Shown one piece after another: positions 15,788 to 24,658 of a DNA stretch of 64,000 bases. The stretch comes from Pseudomonadota bacterium. Lineage in GTDB: Bacteria; Myxococcota; Myxococcia; Myxococcales; Myxococcaceae. The notes under the pieces are model-generated. The model was not told the DNA's origin. It saw only the letters and a list, made by a program, of their open reading frames with translations, and did not search any database. The stretch is taken from positions 1 to 64,000 of the forward strand of contig JAFAAN010000019.1 in NCBI GenBank assembly GCA_023426545.1, read 5' to 3'. Position numbers and translations under genes: made by a program. Position 1 is the stretch's first letter. Every line of letters starts with the position of its first letter.

Positions 15788-18028
15788 GTGAGCGCTCCCG
15801 TCCTGGCCTCCATCGCCGTTGGCCGCCCCGTCCGGGGCGAGTTCACCTACGTCCTGCCGGACGAGCTGGCTGGCCGCCTGGAGCCGGGCCAGCGCGTGCT
15901 GGTGCCCTTCGGCCGCGGCACCGCGCTGGGCTTCTACCTGGGGCCCGCGTCTCCGCCGCCCGGGGAGAAGGTGAAGCTCAAGGCCGTCCAGCGCGTGCTG
16001 GAGGACTCGCCGTCCCTGCCCAGGGACCTCATCGGGCTGCTGCGCTTCGCGGCCGTTCACTACCGCTACCCGCTGGGAGAGGTGATTCGCGGCGCGCTCC
16101 CGCCCGGCTTGTCGAAGGCGGTGGAGGAGAAGGAAGCGAAGCCGGACGTGCAGCACTTCGCGGTGGCGCTCGTGGACGAGGTCCCCCCAGCGCTGTCGCG
16201 CGCGCCCGCGCAGTCCGCCGCGCTCGCCTACCTGCTGGCCGTAGGGGGCAGGGCGCCGCTGGAGGAGGTGGCCCACGCGATTCCCGGCGCCCGCGAGACG
16301 CTGAAGAAGCTGGCCGCACGGGGCCTCGCCCGCCTGGAGGAGAAGACGGTGGAGGCGGGGGTGAAGGAGGGCTTGATTCAGGGCCGCCCGGACCACCTCA
16401 CGCCGGAGCAGGCGGCGGCGGGGGTGGAGCTGCGCGCGGCCCTGGACGCGGGCGCCTTCCAGCCCTTCCTCCTGCATGGCGTTACCGGCAGCGGGAAGAC
16501 GGAGGTGTACCTGCGCGCGGCGGAGCATGCGCTGTCGCTGGGGAAGGGCAGCCTCATCCTCGTGCCGGAGATTGCGCTGACGCCGCAGCTCGTGGGCCGC
16601 TTCCGCAGCCGCTTCGGCGCGGAGGTGGCGGTGCTGCACTCGGCGCTGAAGGACCGCGAGCGGCTCTTTCACTGGCAGGCGCTGAAGCGCGGCGACGTGA
16701 AGATTGCCGTGGGCGTGCGCTCGGCCGTGTTCGCGCCGGTGGACAACCTGGGCCTCATCGTCGTGGACGAGGAGCACGACCCCTCCTTCAAGCAGGAGGA
16801 GAAGCTGCGCTACCAGGCGCGCGACCTCGCCGTGGTGCGTGGCAAGCAGGCCAGCGCGGTGGTGGTGCTGGGCTCGGCCACGCCCGCCCTGGAGACGCTG
16901 GAGAACGTCAACCGCGGGCGCTACCGGCTCCTGGAGCTGAAGCACCGCGTGGACGACCGGCCCATGCCCACTATCGAGATGGTGGACCTGCGCGTGGAGC
17001 GCCCCCGCGAGGGCGTGGTGACGGAAGAGGCGCCCATCCTCAGCCCGCCGCTGCTGGCCGCGATGGAGGAGACGATTGGCCGGGGCCAGCAGGTCATCCT
17101 CTTCCTCAACCGCCGCGGCCACAGCACCGTGCTCCTGTGCGAGGTGTGTGGCCTGTCGCTCAAGTGCAGCGAGTGCGACGTGTGTCTCACGCACCACCGC
17201 TCGCAGAGCCGGGTGGTGTGCCACTACTGCGGCCTGGCCATGCCGGTGCCGGAGCAGTGCCTGGAGTGTACGGGCCCCATGCTCAAGCTGGGCATCGGCA
17301 CCGAGCGCGTGGAGGCGGAAGTCCTGGAGCGCATCCCCACCGCGCGCGTCGCCCGGCTGGACCGGGACTCGGCAAGCAGCGCGGAGCGGCTGACAGAGAT
17401 GCTGGCCTCGTTCGCCCGCCGGGAGCTGGACATCCTGGTGGGGACGCAGATGGTGGCGAAGGGACACGACTTTCCGGGCGTGACGCTGGTGTGCGTCGTC
17501 ATGGCGGACACGTCGCTGTCCATCCCGGACTTCCGCGCCGCCGAGCGCACCTTCCACCTGCTCACCCAGGTCTCCGGCCGCGCCGGCCGGGGCAAGGACC
17601 CGGGACGGGTGCTGATCCAGACGTACAACCCGGATGCCGAGCCGGTGCGGCGCGTGCTGGCCCATGACTTCAGCGGCTTCGCGTCGCAGGAATTGGAGTG
17701 GCGCAAGGCGCTGGCCTACCCTCCCTACTCGCGCATGGCCGCCATCCGCCTGGAGGGGGAGCACCCCGAGCAGACCGCCAGCGTGGCGCGCTCCCTGGGC
17801 AACCTCGTCTCCCGGCACATGCCGCCCGCGTCCGCCGGGGTCCGCCTGCTGGGGCCGGCGCTGGCCCCCATCTCCCGAATCCGGGGCAAGACGCGCTGGC
17901 AGCTCCTCCTGAAGGGGCCAACGCACACGGCGCTCGCCCCGCTGCTCGCCCGGGTGGAAGCGGCCCTGGCCGAGCTCCCTTCCGCGGTGAAGGTCGTGAT
18001 CGACGTGGATCCGGGGGCCATGCTGTAG
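15788..18028 (+). CDS. priA: Primosomal replication restart helicase PriA
   Basis: A 746-residue superfamily 2 helicase that reloads the replisome at stalled forks. An N-terminal 3'-end-binding domain precedes Walker A GVTGSGKT at residues 231-238 and the DEEH box at 327-330 (VVDEEHDPSFKQEE). GSATPALETLENV and VSGRAGRG are helicase motifs III and VI. The region LCEVCGLSLKCSECDVCLTHH to YCGLAMPVPEQCLEC carries the eight Cys of the zinc-binding insertion. E. coli PriA is 732 residues, and its N-terminus aligns with the GTG start at 15788; the frame is open to 15566, and ATG 15641 is an alternative. The TAG stop is also the start of a TAGACT hexamer for the next gene. Confidence 0.95.
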   Translation: MSAPVLASIAVGRPVRGEFTYVLPDELAGRLEPGQRVLVPFGRGTALGFYLGPASPPPGEKVKLKAVQRVLEDSPSLPRDLIGLLRFAAVHYRYPLGEVIRGALPPGLSKAVEEKEAKPDVQHFAVALVDEVPPALSRAPAQSAALAYLLAVGGRAPLEEVAHAIPGARETLKKLAARGLARLEEKTVEAGVKEGLIQGRPDHLTPEQAAAGVELRAALDAGAFQPFLLHGVTGSGKTEVYLRAAEHALSLGKGSLILVPEIALTPQLVGRFRSRFGAEVAVLHSALKDRERLFHWQALKRGDVKIAVGVRSAVFAPVDNLGLIVVDEEHDPSFKQEEKLRYQARDLAVVRGKQASAVVVLGSATPALETLENVNRGRYRLLELKHRVDDRPMPTIEMVDLRVERPREGVVTEEAPILSPPLLAAMEETIGRGQQVILFLNRRGHSTVLLCEVCGLSLKCSECDVCLTHHRSQSRVVCHYCGLAMPVPEQCLECTGPMLKLGIGTERVEAEVLERIPTARVARLDRDSASSAERLTEMLASFARRELDILVGTQMVAKGHDFPGVTLVCVVMADTSLSIPDFRAAERTFHLLTQVSGRAGRGKDPGRVLIQTYNPDAEPVRRVLAHDFSGFASQELEWRKALAYPPYSRMAAIRLEGEHPEQTASVARSLGNLVSRHMPPASAGVRLLGPALAPISRIRGKTRWQLLLKGPTHTALAPLLARVEAALAELPSAVKVVIDVDPGAML

Positions 18029-18031
18029 ACT
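18026..18031 (+). promoter_or_regulatory. -10 hexamer TAGACT overlapping the priA stop codon
   Basis: TAGACT at 18026-18031; its TAG is the priA stop. The next ATG is 12 nt downstream, so the leader would be at most a few nucleotides. Confidence 0.4.
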
Positions 18032-18043
18032 CGGTGCCCCCCC

Positions 18044-21000
18044 ATGGGCGCACCGGTCCTTCTCGTCCACGACGACATCGCCAATATCGCCGCCGTGCGG
18101 CGCCTGCTCACGCGAGACGGGTACGAGGTCATCCTCGCCACCTCCGCCGCGGATGCCCTCATTGCGTACGGGCACCACCTGCCCGTGCTGCTCGTGCTCG
18201 CGCCCGGCGTGGAGAGTGGCCGGGGCCACCTGGTGCTGGAGGAGTTGCTCCAGCATCCCGACGGCAAGGCGGCCCGGGTGTTGCTCCTGGGCGAGTCCAT
18301 CCCCGGCTTCAGCGCCCCCGTGGCGCAGCTGCCGCTGGAGGGCGCGGCCTTCATGGAGTTGGTGGATTCGCTCGTCCGGGCGCCCGCGGACGCGGATGCC
18401 TGGCACGTGGTGGAGAACCGGGAGCTGCCCGCGTCCCCAGGGGGCAGCGCGTCCCCCGGTGGGGCCGACGTCGAGACCTGGCACGCGACGCCTCCTCCCG
18501 CGGTGGCGGGGGACCCCGCGCTGGCGAACGCGCTCTTTGGTGACCTGGCGCCGCTGCACCAGACGGACTGGGAGCTGGCGGCCATGACGGACGCGGAGCG
18601 CATCGCCCACGAGGCGGAGCAGCAACGCGAGCTGCAGGGAGCGCCGGGCGTGGGGGCTGCCGTGGAGCGGCCGTCCCTGGAGGTGGAAGCGCAGGAGATG
18701 GCGGCGCCGGCCCAGGACGACGCGGCGGATGGGTGGGGCGAGCCCACGCGGAGCGAGGACTGGGGCTCGGCGGTGGGCGGTGAGGCGCTGCACGCCGAGG
18801 CGGAGCGTTCTGAGGAACTCGACGACGCGCCGGCACCGCCCGAGGAAGAGGCGCCTCCGGTGGGGCAGCTGGCGTGGACGGAGGAGCCCGTCGCGCAGCC
18901 CTCGCTGCGCACGGCGTCCCTGGCGCCGCGGTTGGGAGACGAAGGCTTCTTCGATGTCGATACACCGGCGCCGTCCTCGGGGGATGCCCTCGCCGAGGCC
19001 GAAGCGGAGCTGGCCGCCATGCGCGGCGAGCGCTCGTTCGAGCCCGCCGGCCTGGAGGGCTCTCCGTGGACGGAGCTACCTCCCGACCCGGAGCTGGAGT
19101 ACGCCGGCCGGTCGCTGGATTCCTGGGACGGCGCGGCGGCGTCGCCCGGTGAGGCACTGTCCTCCGAGCCCGCGCAGGCGAAGGTGCCGGAGCCGGACGT
19201 CTCGGACTCGGATGATTCGTGGGGCACGGAGGACGCGCTCGGCGGGTCCGCGGAGACGCCGGTGCCGGAGGACGCCTCCGGGGAGCAGGACGCGGCGGCC
19301 GTATCGGCATCCAACTGGGAGCTGCTGGAGGCCGAGCTGCAAGCCACGGCGGCGCAGGCTCATGCGGACGTCTCGGAGACCTCGCGAGAGGAGGCTCCGA
19401 CGGCCAGCGTGGGTGACGACTGGTTCGACACGGCGGAGGAGCCTGAACCTCCAGCGCCTGCGTCCACCGCGGGTGAGGATTGGTTCGACTCGGAGCCGGA
19501 GGAGGCGGGCTCGGCGGCCTCCGGTGCCGAGCCGGTCGAGAGTGCTGCCGCCGCGCCCCAACCAGGAGGCTTCGCCGTCCCCGCGCTGATGGCGCAGTGG
19601 CAGGCCCAGCAGGAGGAGGCAGAGCGCCAGCTCGAGGAGGCTCACGCGCGCGTGAGTGCCGCTACCTCCGCGCTGGAGCAGGAGACCGCGCGGCGGCACG
19701 AACTGGAGCAGCAACTCCAGGTGCTCCAGGGGCGGCTGGCGGAGGAGGAAGAGGAACACTCGCGCGAGGCGCTGCTCCGCGCCGAGGCCGAGGCGGAGCT
19801 GGAAGCGCTCCGCCTGCGGGGGGCTTCCGCCGCGTCCATGGACTCCGCGGCCCAGGCTGTCCTGAGCCGAATCGAGCAGGCGTCTGGCGATGTCGACGCG
19901 CTCTCGGCGCTGCGCGCGGAGCTGGAGTCGCAAATCAGCCTTCGTGCGGAAGCGGAGACGCTCGCGGCCGAAGTCGAGGCCCAGGCGCGGCAGGCCGAGG
20001 ACGCGCGAGCCGAGGCAGAGCTCCGGGCCATCGACGCGGAAGCCCGTGCGGAGGCCGAGGCAGCGGCACGGGAAGCGGCGGAACTTCAGGCCGAGGCGAG
20101 CACTCTGGCCTTGAAGGCGCTCGAAGCGCGCTTGGAGGCGGAGGCAGCTGGGCGTGTCGACTCCGAGGCCCGTGCTGAATCTGAATCGAAGGCGCTGGAG
20201 TTGGCGGAGCGCCGGGTCGAGTCCTCCAGGGCACTGACCGTCGAGTCGGTGGCGCGCATCGATGAAGAGACGCGCGCTCGCGAGGCCGCGGAAGCCCGTG
20301 CCGACGCGGAGTCGACGGCGAGGCTCGACGCCGAGGCCCGCGTGCGGCAGCTGACGCAGTCCCTCGCGGAGGCCGAGGCTCGCGCGGAACGGTCCGCCCA
20401 GGAGTTGGCCGAGGCACAGGCGCTGGCGGAGATTGAGTCCGTCGCCCGTGCGGACGCCGAAGCGCGCCTGGAGTCGGCGGCGACGGCCCTTGCCGAAGCG
20501 GAAGCAAGGGTCCAGGCGGAGGCAGAGGCAAGGGCCGACGTCGAAGCGCGCCTGGAGTCGGCGGCGACGGCGCTCGCCGAGGCGCAGGCGTTGGTCGAGA
20601 TTGAGTCTGCTGCCCGTGTGGACGCGGAAGCGCGTTTGGAGTCGGTGGCCACGGCACTGGCCGAGGCGCAGGCTCGGGCCGAGATGGGGGCCGCGACGCA
20701 TGCTGACGTGGAAGCGCGTCTGGCATCCGCGGCGGCGGAACTGGCCGGGGCGCAGGCTCGGGTAGAGCTTGAGTCCGCGGCCCGCGCGGACGCTGAGGCT
20801 CGCGCGGAGGCTGAAGCCCTTGCTCGTGCCGAGCTGGAGGCTCGTCTCGACATCGAGGCCGCGGCTCGCGTTGAAGCCGTCGCTCGCGCGGAGGCTGAAG
20901 CCGCCGCTCGCGCGGAGGCGGAGGCTCGCGCCGAGAGCGAAGCTGCCACCCGTGTCGAAGCCGAGCGCCGTGCCGAGCACGTGGCGCACACGAGCGACGA

Positions 21001-23296
21001 TGCAGTCGCCAACGCAGAGCGCGAGTCGAAGGCGCGGCTCGACGCGGAAGCCCGCGCCGAGCGCGAGATGGAAGCCCGCGCCGAAGCCGAGCGCCGTGTC
21101 GAGCAAGAGGCCCGGCTCCGTGCGGCCATGGAGGTTCGTGCGGAGGGCGAGGCGACGGCCCGGGCGAACGCGGAAGCCCGCGCAGAGCGCGAAGCTCAGG
21201 CCCGCGCGGAGGCGGAAGCCCGTGCCGAGCGCGAGGCCGCGGCCCGCGCCGAGATAGAGGCCCGTGTCGCCGCCGAGGCGAATGCCCGTGCCGAGCTGGA
21301 GGCTCGTGTCGCCGCCGAAGCAGACGCTCGCGCGGAGGCAGAGGCGCGTGCCGAGCGCGAGGCCGCGGTTCGCGCGGAGGCAGAGGCGCGTGCCGCCGCC
21401 GAGGCCGCGCGACGAGCCGAGGCGGAAGCGCGCGCGGAGCGCGAGGCCGAAGCCCGAGCCGCGGCCGAGACCAGGGCCGCCGAGGAAGCCCGGCAGCGCG
21501 CCGAAGCAGAGGCGCTCGCCGGCAAGGAGGCCGAGCAGCACGCAGCGGAGAAGGCCCGCGCCGAGGCGGAGGAAGCGCACCGCGCCAGCACTGCCGCCCA
21601 GGCCGAAGCCGAGTCACTGAAGCGCGCCGAGTTGGAGGCTCGCCTGGAGGCCGAAGCACTCAAGCGCTCGGAGGCTGAGGCCCAGGCAGCCGAAGCCGTC
21701 CGGCAGCGCGCCGAGGCCGAGGCGCGCGCCGAGGCCGCGATGAAGGCCGTCTCGGAGGCCCAGGCCCGCGCCGACGCCGAAGCCACGTGCCGCGCGGAGG
21801 CCGAGGCGCAGGCCCAGCAGTCGGCCCAGGCTCAGGCCGAAGCCGCCGCTCGCGCGAAGGCGGAGAGCCGTCATCGCACCGCGCTGGAAGTGCGCCTGGA
21901 CGCCGAGGCGCAGCAGCGTGCGGCGCTGGAAACGAAGCTCGAAGATGAGTCCCGGGCACGCACCGAGTCCGAGTCGCGGCTCCTCGCGGAGAATACGCGC
22001 GCCTCCGACGCGCTCGCGGAGGTCCGCCTCGAACTCCAGCAAGTGCGTGAGACCTTGGAGAAGGAGCGGGAGACGCGCGAGTCCGTCGAGCAGGCCCTGG
22101 CGTCCCTGCGAGAGGAGAAGGCCCGCATCGAAGCCGAGTCGGCCGAGCAGCGTGAGCGCTCCGAGCGCGAGCGCCTGGAGCTGGAGGAGCGCGCGCTGCG
22201 GGACGCCGAGGAGGCCGCCGCGCAGGCGCGCGCCGCCCTCCTGCCCTTGGAGGCGCCCCCGGGCAGGCCGGAGCTGGCCGTGGCCCGAAGCGGCAGCGTC
22301 ACCCAGGACGGCCTGACGAAGCTGGTGCTCCGCCTGTGTGAAGCCCGCATGGAGATGCGCGTGGAGCTGAAGGTGATGAACGCCCTGCGCGTCCTCTGGC
22401 TGAGGGATGGCGCGCTGGTGGGCGCCGTCTCCTCCGCGCCGGGCGAGTCGCTCATCGACCGGGCCCGCGCGGATGGGCTCATCGACGCGAGGCAGGAAGG
22501 GGAGCTGCGGCTGGTGCGCGGCGCCACCACCGCCGCGCTGCTGGACGCCTTGCGCGGCCGGGGCTACCTGCGGGAGTCCGAGGCCGTGCCCCTGGTCCAG
22601 CGCTACACCGAGCAGGTGTTCCTGGACGCCCTGGCGGAGCCCTCGACGCTGTACCGCCTGGTGGCAGAGCCGGCGCCGCATGAGGTGGCGCTCGCCGCCG
22701 CCACGCGCCCGCCGCTCCACCTGCTGGCCGAGGCCCTTCGCAACACGCTCACCTCCGAGTCCCTGCTGGAGTCCGCCGGGAGCCTGCGCGCACGCGTCAC
22801 CCGGGGCGACCTCCACCTGGCCCCGGACGACTTCGGCCTGGCGCCGCGCGACCTCCAGCTCCTGTCCCAGGTGGACGGCGAGCACACGCTGGAGGCGCTG
22901 CTCCTGGGCGCGGGGCTCCCCCAGGACGCGGCCTTGAAGTCGCTCGCGGTGGCGCGGACGCTGGGCCTCATCTCGCTGGCGCCCGTCGGTGAGGAAGACG
23001 AGGCGGGGGACCTGCCGCCGGAGCTGGACGTGCGGCGGCTGGAGGCCAAGTTCGAGGAGATTCAGGACGCGGACTACTTCACGGTGCTGGGGCTGGCCCG
23101 CTCGGCGGGGGGCGAGGAGGTCAAGCGCGCCTACGAGCTGCTCTCCGCCGAGTTCCATCCCCTGCGCTTCGCCGGGCACCCCGACCCGGCACTCCTGCAC
23201 CGCGCCCAGCAGATTCGCAGTGTGCTGGCCGAGGCCGCGCAGGCGCTGGGCGACGACCGGCTGCGCGCGGAATACGCCCGGAGCCTGCTGGACTGA
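18044..23296 (+). CDS. Giant pseudo-receiver/coiled-coil/DUF4388/DnaJ-like scaffold
   Basis: A 1750-residue cytoplasmic protein. Residues 1-125 are receiver-like: the acidic pair Asp10-Asp11 is present, but the phospho-acceptor is Ala53 (LLVLAPG) and the conserved Lys is missing, so phosphorylation is unlikely. Residues 125-515 are an acidic linker with recurring Trp motifs (DDWFD, EDWFD). Residues 516-1403 form a continuous Ala/Glu/Arg coiled coil with 28- and 14-residue repeats. Residues 1416-1650 look like a DUF4388/PATAN domain. Residues 1676-1750 are J-domain-like (DYFTVLGLARSAGGEEVKRAY) but have HPL instead of HPD. The layout recalls the motility scaffolds FrzS and AglZ of M. xanthus, to which it is not obviously orthologous. 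A role as a polarity or assembly scaffold is inferred. Confidence 0.85.
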   Translation: MGAPVLLVHDDIANIAAVRRLLTRDGYEVILATSAADALIAYGHHLPVLLVLAPGVESGRGHLVLEELLQHPDGKAARVLLLGESIPGFSAPVAQLPLEGAAFMELVDSLVRAPADADAWHVVENRELPASPGGSASPGGADVETWHATPPPAVAGDPALANALFGDLAPLHQTDWELAAMTDAERIAHEAEQQRELQGAPGVGAAVERPSLEVEAQEMAAPAQDDAADGWGEPTRSEDWGSAVGGEALHAEAERSEELDDAPAPPEEEAPPVGQLAWTEEPVAQPSLRTASLAPRLGDEGFFDVDTPAPSSGDALAEAEAELAAMRGERSFEPAGLEGSPWTELPPDPELEYAGRSLDSWDGAAASPGEALSSEPAQAKVPEPDVSDSDDSWGTEDALGGSAETPVPEDASGEQDAAAVSASNWELLEAELQATAAQAHADVSETSREEAPTASVGDDWFDTAEEPEPPAPASTAGEDWFDSEPEEAGSAASGAEPVESAAAAPQPGGFAVPALMAQWQAQQEEAERQLEEAHARVSAATSALEQETARRHELEQQLQVLQGRLAEEEEEHSREALLRAEAEAELEALRLRGASAASMDSAAQAVLSRIEQASGDVDALSALRAELESQISLRAEAETLAAEVEAQARQAEDARAEAELRAIDAEARAEAEAAAREAAELQAEASTLALKALEARLEAEAAGRVDSEARAESESKALELAERRVESSRALTVESVARIDEETRAREAAEARADAESTARLDAEARVRQLTQSLAEAEARAERSAQELAEAQALAEIESVARADAEARLESAATALAEAEARVQAEAEARADVEARLESAATALAEAQALVEIESAARVDAEARLESVATALAEAQARAEMGAATHADVEARLASAAAELAGAQARVELESAARADAEARAEAEALARAELEARLDIEAAARVEAVARAEAEAAARAEAEARAESEAATRVEAERRAEHVAHTSDDAVANAERESKARLDAEARAEREMEARAEAERRVEQEARLRAAMEVRAEGEATARANAEARAEREAQARAEAEARAEREAAARAEIEARVAAEANARAELEARVAAEADARAEAEARAEREAAVRAEAEARAAAEAARRAEAEARAEREAEARAAAETRAAEEARQRAEAEALAGKEAEQHAAEKARAEAEEAHRASTAAQAEAESLKRAELEARLEAEALKRSEAEAQAAEAVRQRAEAEARAEAAMKAVSEAQARADAEATCRAEAEAQAQQSAQAQAEAAARAKAESRHRTALEVRLDAEAQQRAALETKLEDESRARTESESRLLAENTRASDALAEVRLELQQVRETLEKERETRESVEQALASLREEKARIEAESAEQRERSERERLELEERALRDAEEAAAQARAALLPLEAPPGRPELAVARSGSVTQDGLTKLVLRLCEARMEMRVELKVMNALRVLWLRDGALVGAVSSAPGESLIDRARADGLIDARQEGELRLVRGATTAALLDALRGRGYLRESEAVPLVQRYTEQVFLDALAEPSTLYRLVAEPAPHEVALAAATRPPLHLLAEALRNTLTSESLLESAGSLRARVTRGDLHLAPDDFGLAPRDLQLLSQVDGEHTLEALLLGAGLPQDAALKSLAVARTLGLISLAPVGEEDEAGDLPPELDVRRLEAKFEEIQDADYFTVLGLARSAGGEEVKRAYELLSAEFHPLRFAGHPDPALLHRAQQIRSVLAEAAQALGDDRLRAEYARSLLD
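20450..20785. repeat. Four 84-bp tandem repeats (28 residues each)
   Basis: Four copies of a 28-residue unit, (A/V)D(A/V)EARLxSxAxxLAxAxA followed by about nine variable residues. Each is exactly four heptads, in the coiled coil of the giant scaffold gene. Confidence 0.75.
21200..21535. repeat. Eight 42-bp tandem repeats (14 residues each)
   Basis: Eight copies of a 14-residue unit of the type ARAEAEARAEREAA, two heptads each. The DNA is dominated by GCCGAGG-type words, so recombination between copies is possible. Confidence 0.7.
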
Positions 23297-23298
23297 CG

Positions 23299-23370
23299 CC
23301 CACCGGACGGACGTCCGCATCGGGAAGAAGGAAGACCTACCTGGGGCGGTTGCCCGTCCGCGCCGGTGGG
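23299..23370 (+). other. Long stem-loop between the scaffold gene and def
   Basis: CCCACCGG (23299-23306) pairs with CCGGTGGG (23363-23370), and CGGACG (23308-23313) with CGTCCG (23355-23360), enclosing a 41-nt purine-rich loop. It could terminate the upstream transcript or structure the def leader. There is no T run. Confidence 0.45.
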
Positions 23371-23385
23371 ATTATGACGGCGCCC

Positions 23386-23919
23386 ATGGTCCGCGAGATC
23401 CTCATCTGGCCCGACCCTGTCCTGAAGCAGAAGGCCAAGCCGGTGGTGAAGGTGGATGACTCCACCCGCACGCTGGTGAAGGACATGTTCGAAACGATGT
23501 ACTCCGCCGAAGGCGTGGGGCTGGCTGCCCCGCAAATTGGCGTGCTCCAGCGCGTCATCGTCCTGGACACCACGCACAGCCAGCCGGAGCTGAAGCCCGT
23601 GGCGATGATCAACCCGGAGATCATCGCCATGGAGGGCGACACCACCTACAACGAGGGGTGCCTGTCCATCCCCGGCGAGTCCGCGGACATCGACCGGGCC
23701 GCCGTCATCACGGTGAAGTTCCTCGACCCGGAGGGGCAGGAGCAGACGATGCGCTGCGAGGGCCTGCTGGCCATCGCCGTGCAGCACGAGTCGGACCACC
23801 TCAACGGCACCGTCTTCGTGGACCACATCTCCTCGCTGAAGCGGGAGTTCATCCGCAAGCGGATGAAGCGCCTCAAGTCCTCGCGCGAGCGGGAGTCGGG
23901 CGCGCCGGCTTCTCCGTAG
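23386..23919 (+). CDS. def: Peptide deformylase
   Basis: A 177-residue metalloenzyme that removes the formyl group from nascent proteins. All three family motifs are present: GLAAPQIG at residues 45-52, EGCLS at 90-94 with metal ligand Cys92, and QHESDH at 133-138 with ligands His134 and His138 and catalytic Glu135. HESDH in place of the usual HEFDH or HEIDH is a small variation. The start MVREILIWPDPVL aligns with known deformylases; an upstream ATG (23374) would add four residues. The 3' end overlaps nth, on the other strand, by 47 bp. Confidence 0.95.
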   Translation: MVREILIWPDPVLKQKAKPVVKVDDSTRTLVKDMFETMYSAEGVGLAAPQIGVLQRVIVLDTTHSQPELKPVAMINPEIIAMEGDTTYNEGCLSIPGESADIDRAAVITVKFLDPEGQEQTMRCEGLLAIAVQHESDHLNGTVFVDHISSLKREFIRKRMKRLKSSRERESGAPASP

Positions 23920-24589
23920 CCTCCGTCGTCGGCCGGGCCTTGACGCCCTTCTTCGGGCACAGGTCCGCGACGACGCAGCGCTCACAGGCGGGCGAGCGGG
24001 CGAAGCACGTCCGCCGCCCGTGCCACACCAGGAGCTGGTGGCCCAGCGTCCACCGCTCCGGGGGCAGCAGGGCCTGCATGTCGGCCTCGACCTTGTCCGG
24101 GTCCTCCTTCGTGGTGAAGCCGAGCCGGTAGGCGAGCCGCTTCACGTGTGTGTCCACCGGGAAGGCCGAATCGCCCCCCAGGTGGATGCACACCACCCCC
24201 GCCGTCTTGCGCCCCACGCCCGGGAGCTTCTCCAGCATGTCCCGCCGCGTGGGCACCTGCCCGGCGTGCTCCTGCACCAGCGCCCGGGCGGCCGCGACGA
24301 TGTTCTTCGCCTTGGCGCGGTACAGGCCACAGGTGCGGATGAAGAACTCCACGTCCGAGGGCTCCGCCTCCGCATAGGCCTGGGCGTCGGGGAATCGCTG
24401 GAAGAGGGCCGGCGTCACCATGTTGACGCGCTTGTCCGTGCACTGCGCGGAGAGGATGACGGCCACCAGCAGCTCCAGGGGCGTCCGGAAGTCCAGCTCG
24501 ATGCGGGCATCCGGCATGTCCGCGGCCAGCCGGTCCAGCACCGCCGGCGCGCGCCTCCGCTTCTCCGCGACTGTCTCACGTCCAGGCAC
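23873..24589 (-). CDS. nth: Endonuclease III (DNA glycosylase/AP lyase)
   Basis: A 238-residue base-excision repair enzyme acting on oxidised pyrimidines. The helix-hairpin-helix LEKLPGVGRKTAGVV carries the catalytic Lys, and FPVDTHVKR the catalytic Asp. The C-terminal CFARSPACERCVVADLC has the C-x6-C-x2-C-x5-C spacing of the [4Fe-4S] cluster. A short Pro/Ala/Arg tail follows. The start is taken as GTG 24589, 6 nt after TACAAC on the minus strand; the open frame upstream lies in the threonine aldolase region and is not conserved in type. It overlaps def by 47 bp tail to tail. Confidence 0.93.
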   Translation of the reverse strand: MPGRETVAEKRRRAPAVLDRLAADMPDARIELDFRTPLELLVAVILSAQCTDKRVNMVTPALFQRFPDAQAYAEAEPSDVEFFIRTCGLYRAKAKNIVAAARALVQEHAGQVPTRRDMLEKLPGVGRKTAGVVCIHLGGDSAFPVDTHVKRLAYRLGFTTKEDPDKVEADMQALLPPERWTLGHQLLVWHGRRTCFARSPACERCVVADLCPKKGVKARPTTEATEKPARPTPARART

Positions 24590-24595
24590 GGCGCC

Positions 24596-24601
24596 GTTGT
24601 A
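24596..24601 (-). promoter_or_regulatory. -10-like TACAAC for nth
   Basis: TACAAC on the minus strand, 6 nt before GTG 24589. The last base departs from TANNNT. Confidence 0.35.
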
Positions 24602-24658
24602 TGTCACACCGGCCGAGAGCCCAAGCACCGGTTGGAGCGCGGCCATTCGGGGAGATTC

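Noticed and set aside
18026..18043. Treating the scaffold gene as strictly operonic with priA
   Set aside because: A 15-bp gap allows read-through, but TAGACT across the priA stop suggests its own start as well; neither can be excluded, so no operon is claimed.
15569..18793. 1074-residue minus-strand open frame opposite priA
   Set aside because: High G+C leaves few stops; the product is His/Arg/Gln-rich low-complexity, while priA on the other strand is unambiguous.
19076..21580. 834-residue minus-strand frame with regular Leu/Gly repeats
   Set aside because: It is the reverse image of the coiled-coil repeats of the scaffold gene, which explains its regularity.
20000..21900. Repeat-rich DNA as a CRISPR array
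   Set aside because: Repeats are contiguous, codon-phased and coding, with no spacers.
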